The notes below the pieces were generated by a model. It was not told the origin of the DNA. It was given only the letters and a program-made list of their open reading frames with translations, and did no database searches. The translations under genes were made by a program, and so were the position numbers. Of a stretch of 64,000 nt of DNA, positions 28,949-38,745 are shown piece by piece (the stretch's first letter is position 1; each line of letters begins with the position of its first letter). Source of the DNA: Pseudomonas viridiflava (lineage in GTDB: Bacteria; Pseudomonadota; Gammaproteobacteria; Pseudomonadales; Pseudomonadaceae); contig NZ_UTHA01000243.1 of the NCBI RefSeq assembly GCF_900582195.1, positions 1-64,000 of the forward strand, in the 5' to 3' direction.

Positions 28949-30184
28949 TCAGTGCGCCTTGTGCTCTACAGACGGTGCGTCGGCTTGCAGTTTCTGCACT
29001 TCACTCACGGCCAACTCAGCGGATTGACCACCCCAACCTTGACGCAGGTAGTTGAGCAGATCGGTCAGCTGCTCAGGCTTGAGCTTGTCGGCGAAACCCG
29101 GCATCGGTTGCATGTGCTCGAAGCCGGAGAACTTCTGCTCGCCGATCCCATCCTCGATCACCCGCAACAGGTTGCGTGGATCTTCGAGGCGCAACGTGGT
29201 GTTGCCGCGCATGGCCACCGCGATGTGTGGTTTACCTTCGCCCCCGACTGCATGGCAACCAGCGCAGACGTTCAGGTACTCCTGCTGGCCGCGCTGGGCG
29301 CTGGCGCTGAGTTTCTCGACTGGCACCTCAACGAGGACTTTGGCTGCCGGCGGTTTGTCGCCGAGCAGGAACGTCGCCATCGCCGCCAGATCTACATCGC
29401 TCAGGCCCTGGGTGCTGTTGTGGAACACCGGGAACATCTCGTTGAACATCGTCCCCTGCGCACTCATCCCGTGCTTGAGGAACGTGCTGAGATCCTGCTC
29501 ATTCCAGCCGCGAGCCGCCAGATCAGTGGCCAGCAGGCTCGGCGCCAGGTAACCATTGAGGATGCCGCCAGTCAGGCGCTTATCCAACTGCATCGCCCCC
29601 GGCAGGCCGCGTGGCGTGTGGCATTCGCCGCAGTGGCCGAGGACTTCTACCATGTACTGGCCACGCTTCCAGGCTTCACTTTTGCCTTCGGCCGACTCCA
29701 GCTTCAGCGCTTTGCCATACATCATGTTCCAGCCGATCAGGCCCGGACGCACGTTGAACGGAAAGCTCAGGCTGGTGACCGGTGCTGCACGTTCGATAGG
29801 CTCGATGGTTTTCAGGTACGCATGGATCGCATCGGAATCTTCGCGCGGCATCAGGTGATACGAGGTGTAAGGCATCGCCGGATACAGGTTCGCGCCATCG
29901 CGACGCTTGCCCTCGGTCAGCGCTGCAAAGAACTCGTCATCGTTGTACAGACCGATGCCGTGCTCTTTGCTCGGGGTAATGTTGGTGCCGTAGATCGTGC
30001 CGAACGGCGACACAATCGGCAGGCCACCAGCAAACGGCGCACCACCGGGGGCAGTGTGGCAAGCCATGCAGTCAGCGGCGCGAGCTAGGTATTCGCCGCG
30101 CTTGACCTGGTCATCAGCGTGGGCGAACAACACCGGCGCAGCGAGGCCGACCGCCAAGGTCAGGCGGCTCAGAAAAAGCTTCAT
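28949..30184 (-). CDS. Tri-heme cytochrome c, electron acceptor of the molybdenum hydroxylase
   Basis: A 411-residue exported protein with a signal peptide (about residues 1-23) and three c-type heme motifs: CMACH near 39, CGECH near 187 and CAGCH near 322. Its layout matches the gamma/cytochrome subunits of membrane-bound alcohol and aldehyde dehydrogenases. It probably takes electrons from the 2Fe-2S subunit and passes them to the respiratory chain. It starts two bases after the 2Fe-2S gene ends. Confidence 0.92.
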   Translation of the reverse strand: MKLFLSRLTLAVGLAAPVLFAHADDQVKRGEYLARAADCMACHTAPGGAPFAGGLPIVSPFGTIYGTNITPSKEHGIGLYNDDEFFAALTEGKRRDGANLYPAMPYTSYHLMPREDSDAIHAYLKTIEPIERAAPVTSLSFPFNVRPGLIGWNMMYGKALKLESAEGKSEAWKRGQYMVEVLGHCGECHTPRGLPGAMQLDKRLTGGILNGYLAPSLLATDLAARGWNEQDLSTFLKHGMSAQGTMFNEMFPVFHNSTQGLSDVDLAAMATFLLGDKPPAAKVLVEVPVEKLSASAQRGQQEYLNVCAGCHAVGGEGKPHIAVAMRGNTTLRLEDPRNLLRVIEDGIGEQKFSGFEHMQPMPGFADKLKPEQLTDLLNYLRQGWGGQSAELAVSEVQKLQADAPSVEHKAH

Positions 30185-30186
30185 GC

Positions 30187-30726
30187 TTAACCCTCCTTGA
30201 CCAGGCCGAGATCGGTCAGCACGTTACGGGTGGCGTTGTAATAACGCACGTACCCGGTACAACGGCAGACGTGATGGCCGAGGCTGTCCTCGATGACTTG
30301 TTCGAGCTTGCTTTGCACGGTCGGCTGGCGCTGCAGCTTTTCCACCAGCACGGTTGCAGCGTTGACGAAGCCCGGCGCGCAGTAGCTGCACTGGAAGGCG
30401 AACTCGTCGACGAAGCGCTGCTGAATCGGGTTCAGCTCGGTGACCTGGCCCGCCTCGTCGCGCTTGGCGTGGGATTCGATGGTGCGGACTTTTTTGCCTT
30501 CGAAGTAATGCGCACCGGTGATGCAGGTGCGCACTTCTTCGCTGGTGCCGTCCGGGTTGTCGACGATCACCACGCAGGCGTGACAGATACCCTGGCCACA
30601 GCCCAGGCGCGAACCGGTGAGGTTTTTGTATTCGTGCAGGTAGTCGATCATCGGCAGGTCATCAGGGATGTCCACCGGGCCGACGGATTGACCATTGAGG
30701 GTCAGTTGAAGCGGACGGTTAGCCAT
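30187..30726 (-). CDS. 2Fe-2S subunit of molybdenum hydroxylase
   Basis: A 179-residue small subunit of the xanthine-dehydrogenase family. The ferredoxin-like domain has GCGQGICHACVV. The helical second-cluster domain has QCSYCAPG and CRCTGYVRY. It begins MANRPLQLTLNG at 30726, overlapping the large-subunit stop by eight bases. The longer open frame to 30819 lies inside the large-subunit gene and is rejected. It has no signal peptide, so it is probably exported together with the Tat-carrying large subunit. Confidence 0.93.
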   Translation of the reverse strand: MANRPLQLTLNGQSVGPVDIPDDLPMIDYLHEYKNLTGSRLGCGQGICHACVVIVDNPDGTSEEVRTCITGAHYFEGKKVRTIESHAKRDEAGQVTELNPIQQRFVDEFAFQCSYCAPGFVNAATVLVEKLQRQPTVQSKLEQVIEDSLGHHVCRCTGYVRYYNATRNVLTDLGLVKEG

Positions 30727-33550
30727 TGAGGGCCTCCTTGATGCGCGCAGCAGTGATGGGCAGATCGCGAACACGTTTACCGATGGCATGCGCCACGGCG
30801 TTACCGATGGCACCGACAATCGGGATCATCACCACTTCGGCGATGCCTTTGGACGGGTCGCTCGGTGACAGGGCCGGGAGAATCTCCGACGTCTGTTTCC
30901 ACACCGCAACGTGGCGCGCCATCGGCAGACGGTAACGGTTGAAGTTCCAGTCACCCTCCCCCGGCCCACCTTCGTACAGCGGCATTTCTTCCATCAAGGC
31001 GTGACCGATGCCCATGGCGATACCGCCTTCCATTTGGCCCTTGACCAGCTCTTCAACCAGCACACGACCGCACTCGACCCACGAATGGTGATTGAGCACT
31101 TCGACTTCCGCCGAGCCTTTGTTGACCTTCAGCTCGACCAGCGTGGCGACCGGGCTGTAGTAAGTCACCGCAGCGTTGTTCAACTGCACAACCGGGTAAT
31201 TGATGTTCTGGCGATCCAACAGGTGGAAACCAGACGTGGTCATCAACGCCTTCTTCGCTTTCGGCGCGCCGTCACCGTATTTCACCGCGAGACCATCGAG
31301 CGGCAGACGCTCGCGCACGCCGTCGATGCTGTATTCGGCTTCGGCCCAACTCCAGCGGTTGAACGCGTGAACGGTGGCGCCGGTCACCAGACCACGCTCG
31401 TGAGCATGTTTGGCCAGTTCTTCGAAGCTCAGCGGCTGCATGCCGTTGGCGGTGAGTTTGCCATCAACCCAATGCGCATCTTCGCGACGCACCACATAAG
31501 GGTTGGCTTGACCGCCGTAAGGACCCTGACGCCAGATTTCCATGGCCGCCGGCCACAGACCGTTGTTGAACAGCACACGCGCCGCTTCACGGGTGGCGTG
31601 GCTGAAGTAGTAGGCCGAGTTGGTCGCCGACGAGGCCGATGCCAGTTTGCCGACCCAGCGCGGGTTGCGCAGCAGGTTGTCCTGCTCGGCCTGGCTCATG
31701 ATGTAAGGGTTGCCGCTGGTAATCAGCTGCATTTCCTTCCATTCGGTTTCGCCGGTTTTCACTTCGTGCGCCGGACTGCCGAGGAAATCGGCAACAACCA
31801 GGGCCTGCGAGGTGGACATGCCGGTGCCGATTTCAATACCGATATGGCGCAGGGTAATGCGGCCATCGGCGGTGAATTCGATGCTGGCCATCGGCGCTTC
31901 GGAACCGGTGCCGAAGTCTTTCTGGCAAATGGCAAAACCAACGCCGTACCAGTTGTCCGGGTCGGCGGCTTCGCGTTGTTTCTTGATCGCGTCGCGGTTT
32001 TTCCAGACTTCGTGCACCGCGGCCTTGTCGAGAATCTCGTGCAGGCGCAGCGCACCGGCCGGGATCGCGCCCTGGGTGTTTTTCATGCCTGAACGCAAGG
32101 CGTTCTTGCGACGCAGATCAATCGCGTCGACACCGAGACGATTGGCGATTTCGTCGACCATCATCTCGGTCGCCGCCATGCTTTGCAGCGTGCCGTAGCC
32201 GCGCATCGAACCCGCTTCAACACCGCGCGAATGGTAGGCGGTGACCTGCAGATCGTTCTGCGGCATGTAGTAGATCGACTGCGCCGCCGTGGCGCCCACT
32301 GCGGCTACCGATGGGCTGTAGTTGATCCGACCACCACCGTCCACGCTCATTTCGGCGCGGAAAATCTTGAAACTGTAGTCGTTCTTGTCCACGGCCAGTT
32401 GGTAGCGGATGTCGAACGGGTGACGCTTGATGCCGCTCTGGAACTGCTCGTAGCGGTCGTTGGCCAGGCGCACCGGCACACCAGCGCCGTACAACGCTGC
32501 CAGGGCTGCGTAGTAGACGAAGATGTTGTGGTCTTTGGACCCGTACCCGACGGTGTAGCCCGGGTGCATGTTCAAGCTGTCGAGGCCGAAACGCGACGGC
32601 GCGATCATTTTCGCGGTCTCGGTCGCTGCTTCCAGCGGGCACTGGGTCGCTACCACGAAGTGCAGGGTTTTGCTCTTCGGGTCGTACCAGCCGTTGCCGT
32701 TGTCCGGCTCCATGGCGGCCGGCTCGATCGACGGGGTTTTGTAGCGCTCGTCGAACACCAGCCAGTTGTCCGGCGGCGTATCGATCTCTTGCTTCATGCG
32801 GTCGGCGTAGAACAGGCCGCGCTCGGTCAGGTTGCCGTGCAGGTTCGGCTGGGAATTCCACACCGGACGACGGTTTTTGAGCATCGGGAACAGGATCGAA
32901 TCCTTTAGGCTGGCAAATTCATCTTCGTCTGCCGAGGTCGCGCCGCCCACACGTACGTAGCGGAAGCTGCCATACGGATCGCCTTCGTAATACGGCACTT
33001 GTGCACCGTACCGAATCGCTTTGTCATTGAATTTGAGTTTGTTCTTGGCCTGACGGAAACGCTCGAAGTCGTTCCAGATCAGGATGGCTACCGGGTGACC
33101 GATGAACATCGGCACCTTGCCTTCCGGCAGCAGTGGATCCGGGGCGTGCTCTTCCGGGAAGACGATGCCGTCCTTGTCCAGATCCGCGGCGGTGACGATG
33201 CGGTCCGGCTGCAAATCGGCGCCGAGCCACGACAGGTCGTAACCGGCGTAGATGCGGTCAGCCTTGATGGTTTTCAGCAGCATGGCGTGGCCTTGCTGTT
33301 CAGGCCAGCCTGGCATGTCCTTGGAGCGGATGTCGCGGGCAAAGACTTTGCTGCCGCAGACTTTGGATAGGGCATCGTTACGCTGACGCGCCTTGCCGTT
33401 GTTGCCGAGCCACTTCTCGGACGGCACGGTGACGCTGTTTTCCATCAAGGCAGCCAGCGCCTGACTGCTGAGCGGCGTGAGCGTGACGCTCACACCCGCC
33501 ACCAGCCCGCCCTGGAGGAACGAGCGCCGGGATATATCACGGTTGGACAT
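30719..33550 (-). CDS. Molybdopterin-binding large subunit, aldehyde/isoquinoline oxidoreductase type, Tat-exported
   Basis: A 943-residue catalytic subunit of the xanthine dehydrogenase/aldehyde oxidase family. The N-terminus carries a twin-arginine signal (SRRSFLQGGLVAG). The one-chain layout with a Tat signal and a separate 2Fe-2S chain is that of isoquinoline 1-oxidoreductase (IorB) and related periplasmic aldehyde dehydrogenases. Conserved blocks include GYGSKDHN, RGVEAGSMRGYG and EIGTGMSTSQALVVADFLG. The C-terminal VEELVKGQMEGGIAMGIGHALMEE provides the cofactor-contact and active-site Glu region. Substrate cannot be told from sequence; aldehydes or N-heterocycles are both possible. Confidence 0.9.
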   Translation of the reverse strand: MSNRDISRRSFLQGGLVAGVSVTLTPLSSQALAALMENSVTVPSEKWLGNNGKARQRNDALSKVCGSKVFARDIRSKDMPGWPEQQGHAMLLKTIKADRIYAGYDLSWLGADLQPDRIVTAADLDKDGIVFPEEHAPDPLLPEGKVPMFIGHPVAILIWNDFERFRQAKNKLKFNDKAIRYGAQVPYYEGDPYGSFRYVRVGGATSADEDEFASLKDSILFPMLKNRRPVWNSQPNLHGNLTERGLFYADRMKQEIDTPPDNWLVFDERYKTPSIEPAAMEPDNGNGWYDPKSKTLHFVVATQCPLEAATETAKMIAPSRFGLDSLNMHPGYTVGYGSKDHNIFVYYAALAALYGAGVPVRLANDRYEQFQSGIKRHPFDIRYQLAVDKNDYSFKIFRAEMSVDGGGRINYSPSVAAVGATAAQSIYYMPQNDLQVTAYHSRGVEAGSMRGYGTLQSMAATEMMVDEIANRLGVDAIDLRRKNALRSGMKNTQGAIPAGALRLHEILDKAAVHEVWKNRDAIKKQREAADPDNWYGVGFAICQKDFGTGSEAPMASIEFTADGRITLRHIGIEIGTGMSTSQALVVADFLGSPAHEVKTGETEWKEMQLITSGNPYIMSQAEQDNLLRNPRWVGKLASASSATNSAYYFSHATREAARVLFNNGLWPAAMEIWRQGPYGGQANPYVVRREDAHWVDGKLTANGMQPLSFEELAKHAHERGLVTGATVHAFNRWSWAEAEYSIDGVRERLPLDGLAVKYGDGAPKAKKALMTTSGFHLLDRQNINYPVVQLNNAAVTYYSPVATLVELKVNKGSAEVEVLNHHSWVECGRVLVEELVKGQMEGGIAMGIGHALMEEMPLYEGGPGEGDWNFNRYRLPMARHVAVWKQTSEILPALSPSDPSKGIAEVVMIPIVGAIGNAVAHAIGKRVRDLPITAARIKEALNG

Positions 33551-33795
33551 GGATCATCCTCTGGGCGGTTATGTGTCCGCCCTTCTGGTTATCTACTGGG
33601 GAATCTCGAGTCTTGCAGAAGCCCTTTCTGGCGAAGCAAAGAGCTGTGTTGACAGTGCAAAGCTGACCGAAAGGTTAACTTTAAAGGTTTCTCGGCTCGC
33701 AGCAAACAACCAGTTACAAAAATTTGACTAAAGAATCAAAAAATCAATGCGACATGCTATCGCAGCAAACCCGTATAGATAACGGGACAGACCTA
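33551..33795. other. Upstream region of the molybdenum hydroxylase operon
   Basis: A non-coding stretch that must contain the operon promoter (minus strand). It is AT-richer than the genes, particularly 33660-33780. Nothing specific is recognised in it. Confidence 0.4.
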
Positions 33796-33885
33796 TGTGG
33801 GAGCGAGCTTGCTCGCGAAAGCGCAGGTCCAGCCACCGCAAATTTTGAATGTACCGACGTCTTCGCGAGCAAGCTCGCTCCCACA
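33796..33885. repeat. REP doublet, outward arrangement
   Basis: Two inverted 24-base REP units, at 33796-33820 and 33862-33885, core GGGAGCGAGCTTGCTCGCG. They are separated by about 41 bases. Their order is the reverse of that in the other four doublets of this window. They lie between the molybdenum hydroxylase promoter region and the tRNA-Asp terminator. Confidence 0.9.
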
Positions 33886-33955
33886 GGGAATTCCATCGGA
33901 TTCAGAGGATAGGTGTTGCAGGAGGGAAAAAGGGGAATAGCCAAATTTCAGTCAC

Positions 33956-33982
33956 AAAAAACCCCGGTCTTTCGACCAGGGT
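33956..33982 (-). terminator. Terminator of the tRNA-Val/tRNA-Asp transcript
   Basis: Minus strand ACCCTGGTC, loop GAAA, GACCGGGGT, then a T run. One mismatch lies in the stem. Confidence 0.85.
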
Positions 33983-34057
33983 CTTTGCTATCGATTCCGA
34001 ATCAGCCAACGGCTGCGTTCGGTGCTTCAAGGCGTTCAGTGGTCCTTGTAGCAGATA

Positions 34058-34134
34058 TGGCGCAGCGGACGGGACTCGAACCCGCGACCCCCGGCGTGAC
34101 AGGCCGGTATTCTAACCGACTGAACTACCGCTGC
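34058..34134 (-). tRNA. tRNA-Asp (GTC anticodon)
   Basis: A 77-base cloverleaf with encoded CCA. Acceptor stem GCAGCGG/CCGCTGC, anticodon stem CCGGC/GCCGG, loop CTGTCAC giving GTC, T loop GTTCGAGTC. It follows tRNA-Val(TAC) by 55 bases on the same transcript. Confidence 0.96.
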
Positions 34135-34189
34135 GCGTCGGTGCAGGCACTCTCAGCCTACGCTCTTGCTTACGCAAGTATCTCGGGAG

Positions 34190-34265
34190 TGGTGGGTGAT
34201 GACGGGATCGAACCGCCGACATTCTGCTTGTAAGGCAGACGCTCTCCCAGCTGAGCTAATCACCC
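34190..34265 (-). tRNA. tRNA-Val (TAC anticodon)
   Basis: A 76-base cloverleaf with encoded CCA. Acceptor stem GGGTGAT/ATCACCC on the minus strand, anticodon stem TCTGC/GCAGA, loop CTTACAA giving TAC. First gene of the tRNA-Val/tRNA-Asp pair. Confidence 0.96.
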
Positions 34266-34287
34266 GTTTGCATCTCCGAGGCCGCGA

Positions 34288-34316
34288 AATTTACGCAGGT
34301 AGCAGACCTAAGTCAA
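34288..34316 (-). promoter_or_regulatory. Promoter of the tRNA-Val/tRNA-Asp pair
   Basis: Minus strand TTGACT (34311-34316), a 17-base spacer, and TAAATT (34288-34293), about 22 bases before the tRNA-Val 5' end. Confidence 0.75.
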
Positions 34317-34374
34317 TAGCAGGATTGAAGTTTTTCTGAAAAAGACGAAATTTTTTCGATCCTGCAAGACCGCC

Positions 34375-34439
34375 TTCGCGAGCAAGCTCGCTCCCACAGG
34401 GGATTGCATTCCAAATGTGGGAGCGAGCCTGCTCGCGAA
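34375..34439. repeat. REP doublet (REPIN-like)
   Basis: Inverted REP units at 34375-34398 and 34416-34439 flank a 17-base spacer containing TTGCATTCC. One unit differs at one base (GAGCCTGCTC instead of GAGCTTGCTC). It lies between the SDR gene end and the tRNA promoter. Confidence 0.92.
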
Positions 34440-34481
34440 GACAGCAGTCCATCCGACGCAAATTCAGGAGAAGAATGCGAT

Positions 34482-35258
34482 CTACTCGCTGTAGATCATC
34501 TTTTTCGTCATGCCGCCATCGACGACGAATTCCTGCCCGGTAACAAACCCGGCATTCCTCGACAGCAACCAAGCAACCATGGCCGCGACATCCTCGACCG
34601 TCCCTACCCTGCCCGCCGGATGCTGAGCATGATCGGCATCGGCCAGCGGCTCTGCTCGACGCACAGAAGGATCGCGCGCATCAATCCAGCCCGGACTGAC
34701 CGCATTGACGCGAATCTCCGGCCCCAGGCTGATCGCCAGCGCATGCGTCAACGCCAACAACCCGCCCTTGCTCGCCGCATACGCCTCAGAGTCTGCCTCC
34801 GACTGTCGTGCACGGGTCGAGGCCAGATTGACGATGGAACCGTTGTGCGCACGCAAATACGGCGCACAGTACTTGGCCAGCAACATCGGCCCACTGAGAT
34901 TCACCGCCAGTACGCGATTCCAGTAAGCCAGATCGAGGCTTTCCAGGGTGATGTTGTGCGGGTCAGCCACCGCCGCGTTGCACACCAGCGCATCGAGACG
35001 ACCAAACTGCCCCAGCACTTCAGCAACACCGAGCGCCACCTGCCCTTCATCTGCGACATCCATGGCGATGAACCAGGCGTTTTCGCCCAGCACCTTCGCC
35101 ACCTTCGAACCGCGCGCCCGATCCAGATCGGTGAGCACCACTTGCCAGCCTTCGCTGATCAGCCAGGCAGCAATGCCCAGACCGATACCACGCGCAGCAC
35201 CCGTGACCAGCGCAACGCGGCCATGGGTGCCTGCTGCCGGCGTAGACAACTCGATCAC
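34482..35258 (-). CDS. SDR family oxidoreductase
   Basis: A 258-residue classical short-chain dehydrogenase/reductase. It has the nucleotide motif [11 protein letters not shown] near residue 18, CNAAV (NAG-type motif) near 90, the catalytic Tyr-Lys in [11 protein letters not shown], and the end [13 protein letters not shown]. It overlaps metZ by four bases (ATGA), so it is the second gene of that operon. Substrate unknown; the link to methionine synthesis is only by position. Confidence 0.9.
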   Translation of the reverse strand: MIELSTPAAGTHGRVALVTGAARGIGLGIAAWLISEGWQVVLTDLDRARGSKVAKVLGENAWFIAMDVADEGQVALGVAEVLGQFGRLDALVCNAAVADPHNITLESLDLAYWNRVLAVNLSGPMLLAKYCAPYLRAHNGSIVNLASTRARQSEADSEAYAASKGGLLALTHALAISLGPEIRVNAVSPGWIDARDPSVRRAEPLADADHAQHPAGRVGTVEDVAAMVAWLLSRNAGFVTGQEFVVDGGMTKKMIYSE

Positions 35259-36466
35259 AGCGCCGCCAGACCGCGCGCCAGGTCGGCTTGCAGGTCGGCC
35301 ACGTCTTCCAGACCGACCGCAATGCGGATCAAGCTGTCACGGATGCCCGCCGCTTCACGCTCCTGCGGCGCCAGACGGCCGTGGGAGGTGGTGCTCGGGT
35401 GCGTGATCGTAGTTTTGCTGTCGCCAAGGTTGGCGGTGATCGAAATCAGGCGAGTGGCATCGATGAAGCGCCACGCGCCCTCTTTGCCACCCTTGACCTC
35501 GAAACTCACTACCGCACCAAAGCCTTTCTGCTGACGCTGGGCCAGTTCGTGCTGCGGATGGCTCTTCAGACCGGCGTAATGCACTTTTTCGATGCCATCC
35601 TGCTGCTCCAGCCATTCGGCCAATTCCTGAGCATTGGCGCAGTGCGCCTTCATCCGCAGGTTCAGAGTTTCCAGACCCTTGAGGAAGATCCATGCGTTGA
35701 ACGGGCTCAAGGTCGGACCGGCAGTGCGCAGGAAGCCGACGATTTCTTTCATCTGCTCGCTGCGACCGGCAACGACGCCCCCCATGCAACGGCCCTGGCC
35801 GTCGATGAACTTGGTCGCCGAGTGCACAACGATGTCTGCGCCCATTTTCAGCGGCTGCTGCAACGCTGGCGTGCAGAAACAGTTGTCGACCACCAGCATC
35901 GCGCCTTTGGCGTGGGCGATTTCAGCCAGTGCGGCGATATCAACCAGTTCGGCCAGCGGATTGGATGGCGACTCGACAAAAAGCAGTTTGGTGTTCGGCT
36001 TGATCGCTGCATCCCAGGCCGACAGGTCAGCCAAGGGCACGTAATCGACTTCCACACCGAAACGCTTGAAGTACTTCTCGAACAGGCTGATGGTCGAACC
36101 GAACACACTGCGCGAAACCAGCACGTGATCGCCGGCGCTGCACAGGCTCATCACCACCGCCATGATCGCCGCCATGCCGGTTGCAGTCGCAACGGCTTGC
36201 TCGGCGCTTTCCAGCGCGGCGATGCGCTCTTCGAACGCGCGCACGGTCGGGTTGGTGTAGCGCGAGTAGACGTTGCCCGGTACTTCGCCGGCAAACCGCG
36301 CGGCCGCGTCGGCAGCGGTGCGGAACACGTAGCTGGAGGTGAAGAACATCGGATCACCGTGCTCGCCTTCCGGCGTACGATGCTGACCGGCACGTACGGC
36401 CAGGGTATCGAACGCTACGCCTTCAAGGTCGCTGTCCAGCCGACCGGCATCCCATTCCTGACTCAT
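35255..36466 (-). CDS. metZ: O-succinylhomoserine sulfhydrylase
   Basis: A 403-residue PLP enzyme that makes homocysteine from O-succinylhomoserine and sulfide in methionine synthesis. The family blocks [20 protein letters not shown] and TGMAAIMAV are present, with the PLP lysine in [13 protein letters not shown] near residue 210. In Pseudomonas metZ normally lies downstream of purF, as here; it is separated from it by a terminator. Confidence 0.96.
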   Translation of the reverse strand: MSQEWDAGRLDSDLEGVAFDTLAVRAGQHRTPEGEHGDPMFFTSSYVFRTAADAAARFAGEVPGNVYSRYTNPTVRAFEERIAALESAEQAVATATGMAAIMAVVMSLCSAGDHVLVSRSVFGSTISLFEKYFKRFGVEVDYVPLADLSAWDAAIKPNTKLLFVESPSNPLAELVDIAALAEIAHAKGAMLVVDNCFCTPALQQPLKMGADIVVHSATKFIDGQGRCMGGVVAGRSEQMKEIVGFLRTAGPTLSPFNAWIFLKGLETLNLRMKAHCANAQELAEWLEQQDGIEKVHYAGLKSHPQHELAQRQQKGFGAVVSFEVKGGKEGAWRFIDATRLISITANLGDSKTTITHPSTTSHGRLAPQEREAAGIRDSLIRIAVGLEDVADLQADLARGLAAL

Positions 36467-36510
36467 GCTGTCACTCCTTGCCCTGTTCTCGAAAATTGAA
36501 AGTCAGATAC

Positions 36511-36533
36511 AAAACCGGCCCCTCAGGGCCGGT
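36511..36533 (-). terminator. Terminator after purF
   Basis: ACCGGCCC/GGGCCGGT stem with a four-base loop, followed on the minus strand by TTTTG. It separates purF from metZ. Confidence 0.8.
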
Positions 36534-36539
36534 AGAAAC

Positions 36540-38045
36540 TCAGTTGTTGTACAGATCGATGATCGCACTGACCGCCTGGGTCTTGACCTTCGAGGCATCG
36601 TTGCGTGCCTGTTCGATCTTGTTCAGGTACGCCTCGTCGACGTCACCGGTGACGTACTTGCCGTCGAACACCGCGCAATCGAAGTTCTCGATCTTGATCT
36701 TGCCGCCACCGACCGCTTCGATCAAGTCAGGCAGGTCCTGATAGATCAGCCAGTCAGCGCCGATCAGATCCGCGACGTCCTGAGTCGAGCGATTGTGCGC
36801 GATCAGTTCGTGCGCGCTCGGCATGTCGATGCCGTAGACGTTCGGGAAGCGTACTGCCGGCGCCGCCGAGCAGAAGTAGACGTTTTTCGCACCGGCTTCG
36901 CGGGCCATCTGAATGATCTGCTTGCACGTGGTGCCGCGCACGATCGAGTCGTCGACCAGCATCACGTTCTTGCCGCGGAATTCCAGCTCGATGGCGTTGA
37001 GCTTCTGGCGTACCGACTTCTTGCGCGCCGCCTGGCCAGGCATGATGAAAGTACGGCCGATGTAACGGTTCTTGACGAAACCTTCGCGGAATTTCACGCC
37101 GAGGTGGTTGGCCAGTTCCAGCGCCGCGGTACGGCTGGTGTCCGGAATCGGGATAACCACGTCGATGTCGTGCTCTGGACGCTCGCGCAGGATCTTCTCG
37201 GCGAGTTTCTCGCCCATGCGCAGACGAGCCTTGTAGACCGACACGCCGTCGATGATCGAGTCCGGACGCGCCAGGTAGACGTGTTCGAAGATGCACGGGG
37301 TCAGGGACGGGTTGGTCGCGCACTGACGGGTGTGCAGCTTGCCGTCTTCAGTGATGTAGACCGCCTCGCCCGGTGCCAGGTCGCGAATCAGGGTGAAACC
37401 GAGCACGTCCAGCGAAACGCTTTCGGAAGCGATCATGTACTCGACACCTTCGTCGGTGTGACGCTGGCCGAACACGATCGGGCGGATGCCATGCGGGTCG
37501 CGGAAACCGACGATGCCGTAACCGGTGACCATGGCGACTACCGCGTAACCGCCGACGCAACGGTTGTGCACGTCGGTCACCGCGGCAAACACGTCTTCTT
37601 CGGTCGGTTGCAGCTTGCCGCGCTGGGCCAGCTCGTGGGCGAACACGTTGAGCAGCACTTCCGAGTCGGAACTGGTGTTGACGTGACGCAGGTCGGATTC
37701 GTAGATCTCTTTGGCCAACTGTTCAACGTTGGTCAGGTTACCGTTGTGCGCCAGGGTGATGCCGTAAGGCGAGTTGACGTAAAACGGCTGGGCTTCGGCC
37801 GAAGTCGAGCTGCCCGCGGTCGGGTAACGGACGTGGCCGATCCCCATGTGGCCGACCAGACGCTGCATGTGACGCTGCTGGAACACGTCACGCACCAGGC
37901 CATTGTCCTTGCGCAGGAACAACCGGCCATCATGGCTGGTCACGATACCGGCAGCGTCCTGGCCGCGGTGCTGGAGCACGGTTAGCGCGTCATACAGCGC
38001 CTGATTGACGTTCGACTTACCGACGATACCGACGATGCCACACAT
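36540..38045 (-). CDS. purF: Amidophosphoribosyltransferase
   Basis: A 501-residue enzyme of the first committed step of purine synthesis. The catalytic Cys2 (MCGIVGIVG) fixes the start at 38045, because it must become the N-terminus; an ATG three codons upstream is rejected. The glutaminase domain (about 1-230) is followed by the phosphoribosyltransferase domain with the PRPP motif [13 protein letters not shown] near residue 365. It lies 41 bases after cvpA. Confidence 0.98.
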   Translation of the reverse strand: MCGIVGIVGKSNVNQALYDALTVLQHRGQDAAGIVTSHDGRLFLRKDNGLVRDVFQQRHMQRLVGHMGIGHVRYPTAGSSTSAEAQPFYVNSPYGITLAHNGNLTNVEQLAKEIYESDLRHVNTSSDSEVLLNVFAHELAQRGKLQPTEEDVFAAVTDVHNRCVGGYAVVAMVTGYGIVGFRDPHGIRPIVFGQRHTDEGVEYMIASESVSLDVLGFTLIRDLAPGEAVYITEDGKLHTRQCATNPSLTPCIFEHVYLARPDSIIDGVSVYKARLRMGEKLAEKILRERPEHDIDVVIPIPDTSRTAALELANHLGVKFREGFVKNRYIGRTFIMPGQAARKKSVRQKLNAIELEFRGKNVMLVDDSIVRGTTCKQIIQMAREAGAKNVYFCSAAPAVRFPNVYGIDMPSAHELIAHNRSTQDVADLIGADWLIYQDLPDLIEAVGGGKIKIENFDCAVFDGKYVTGDVDEAYLNKIEQARNDASKVKTQAVSAIIDLYNN

Positions 38046-38086
38046 GCGACGCAACCCCTACTTAATGGATCTGAACTGAACAACAC

Positions 38087-38647
38087 TCACTGAGGCGTTT
38101 TCGCCGACGGCAAGAGTTGCTCCTTGAACGGAATATCAGCGGGTACGCTGATTCCGCTGGCAAGCCACTGACTGCTCCACCCGAGAATCAGGTTTTTGGA
38201 CCAATCAGCGACCAATAGAAATTTTGGTACGAGCTGTGATTCTTTCCACCACCCGTCCTGCTGTACCGGCCCCAGGCTCAACAGCCCGACCGCCACGACC
38301 ACCAGCAACACGCCACGCGCAGCGCCGAAGGCCATGCCGAGGAATCGATCGGTCCCGGACAACCCGGTGACGCGAACCAACTCGCCGATAAGATAATTGA
38401 TCATTGCGCCCACGATCAGTGTGGCGACAAACATGATGGCACAGCCCGCGATCACGCGAGCCGATGGGGTTTCGATATATCCGGCGAGGTTCTCGGACAA
38501 TGAGCCACCGAACATCCAGGCGACGACTCCTGCGATGATCCAGGTCACCAGCGATAATGCTTCCTTGACGAAGCCGCGGCTCAAACTGATCAAAGCGGAG
38601 ATGGCGATGATTGCAACGATCGCCCAGTCAACCCAGGTAAATGGCAC
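38087..38647 (-). CDS. cvpA: CvpA family membrane protein
   Basis: A 186-residue inner-membrane protein with four hydrophobic segments (about residues 7-24, 30-50, 65-90, 103-125), beginning MPFTWVDWAIVAIIAISALISLSRG. CvpA is linked to colicin V production and envelope stress in E. coli. It is upstream of purF as in most gammaproteobacteria. Confidence 0.95.
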   Translation of the reverse strand: MPFTWVDWAIVAIIAISALISLSRGFVKEALSLVTWIIAGVVAWMFGGSLSENLAGYIETPSARVIAGCAIMFVATLIVGAMINYLIGELVRVTGLSGTDRFLGMAFGAARGVLLVVVAVGLLSLGPVQQDGWWKESQLVPKFLLVADWSKNLILGWSSQWLASGISVPADIPFKEQLLPSAKTPQ

Positions 38648-38745
38648 AGTGCAGCCTACAGACGGATAAGGCGGCGCATTTTAGCAGAGCGCATGCCTCT
38701 CGGTAAGCTGCGATTGTCAGTGCATTTCAATCGGGGCGATAGTTT

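Noticed and set aside
36465-37985. A 506-codon plus-strand open frame
   Set aside because: Antisense to purF; Val/Asp/Arg-rich shadow without motifs.
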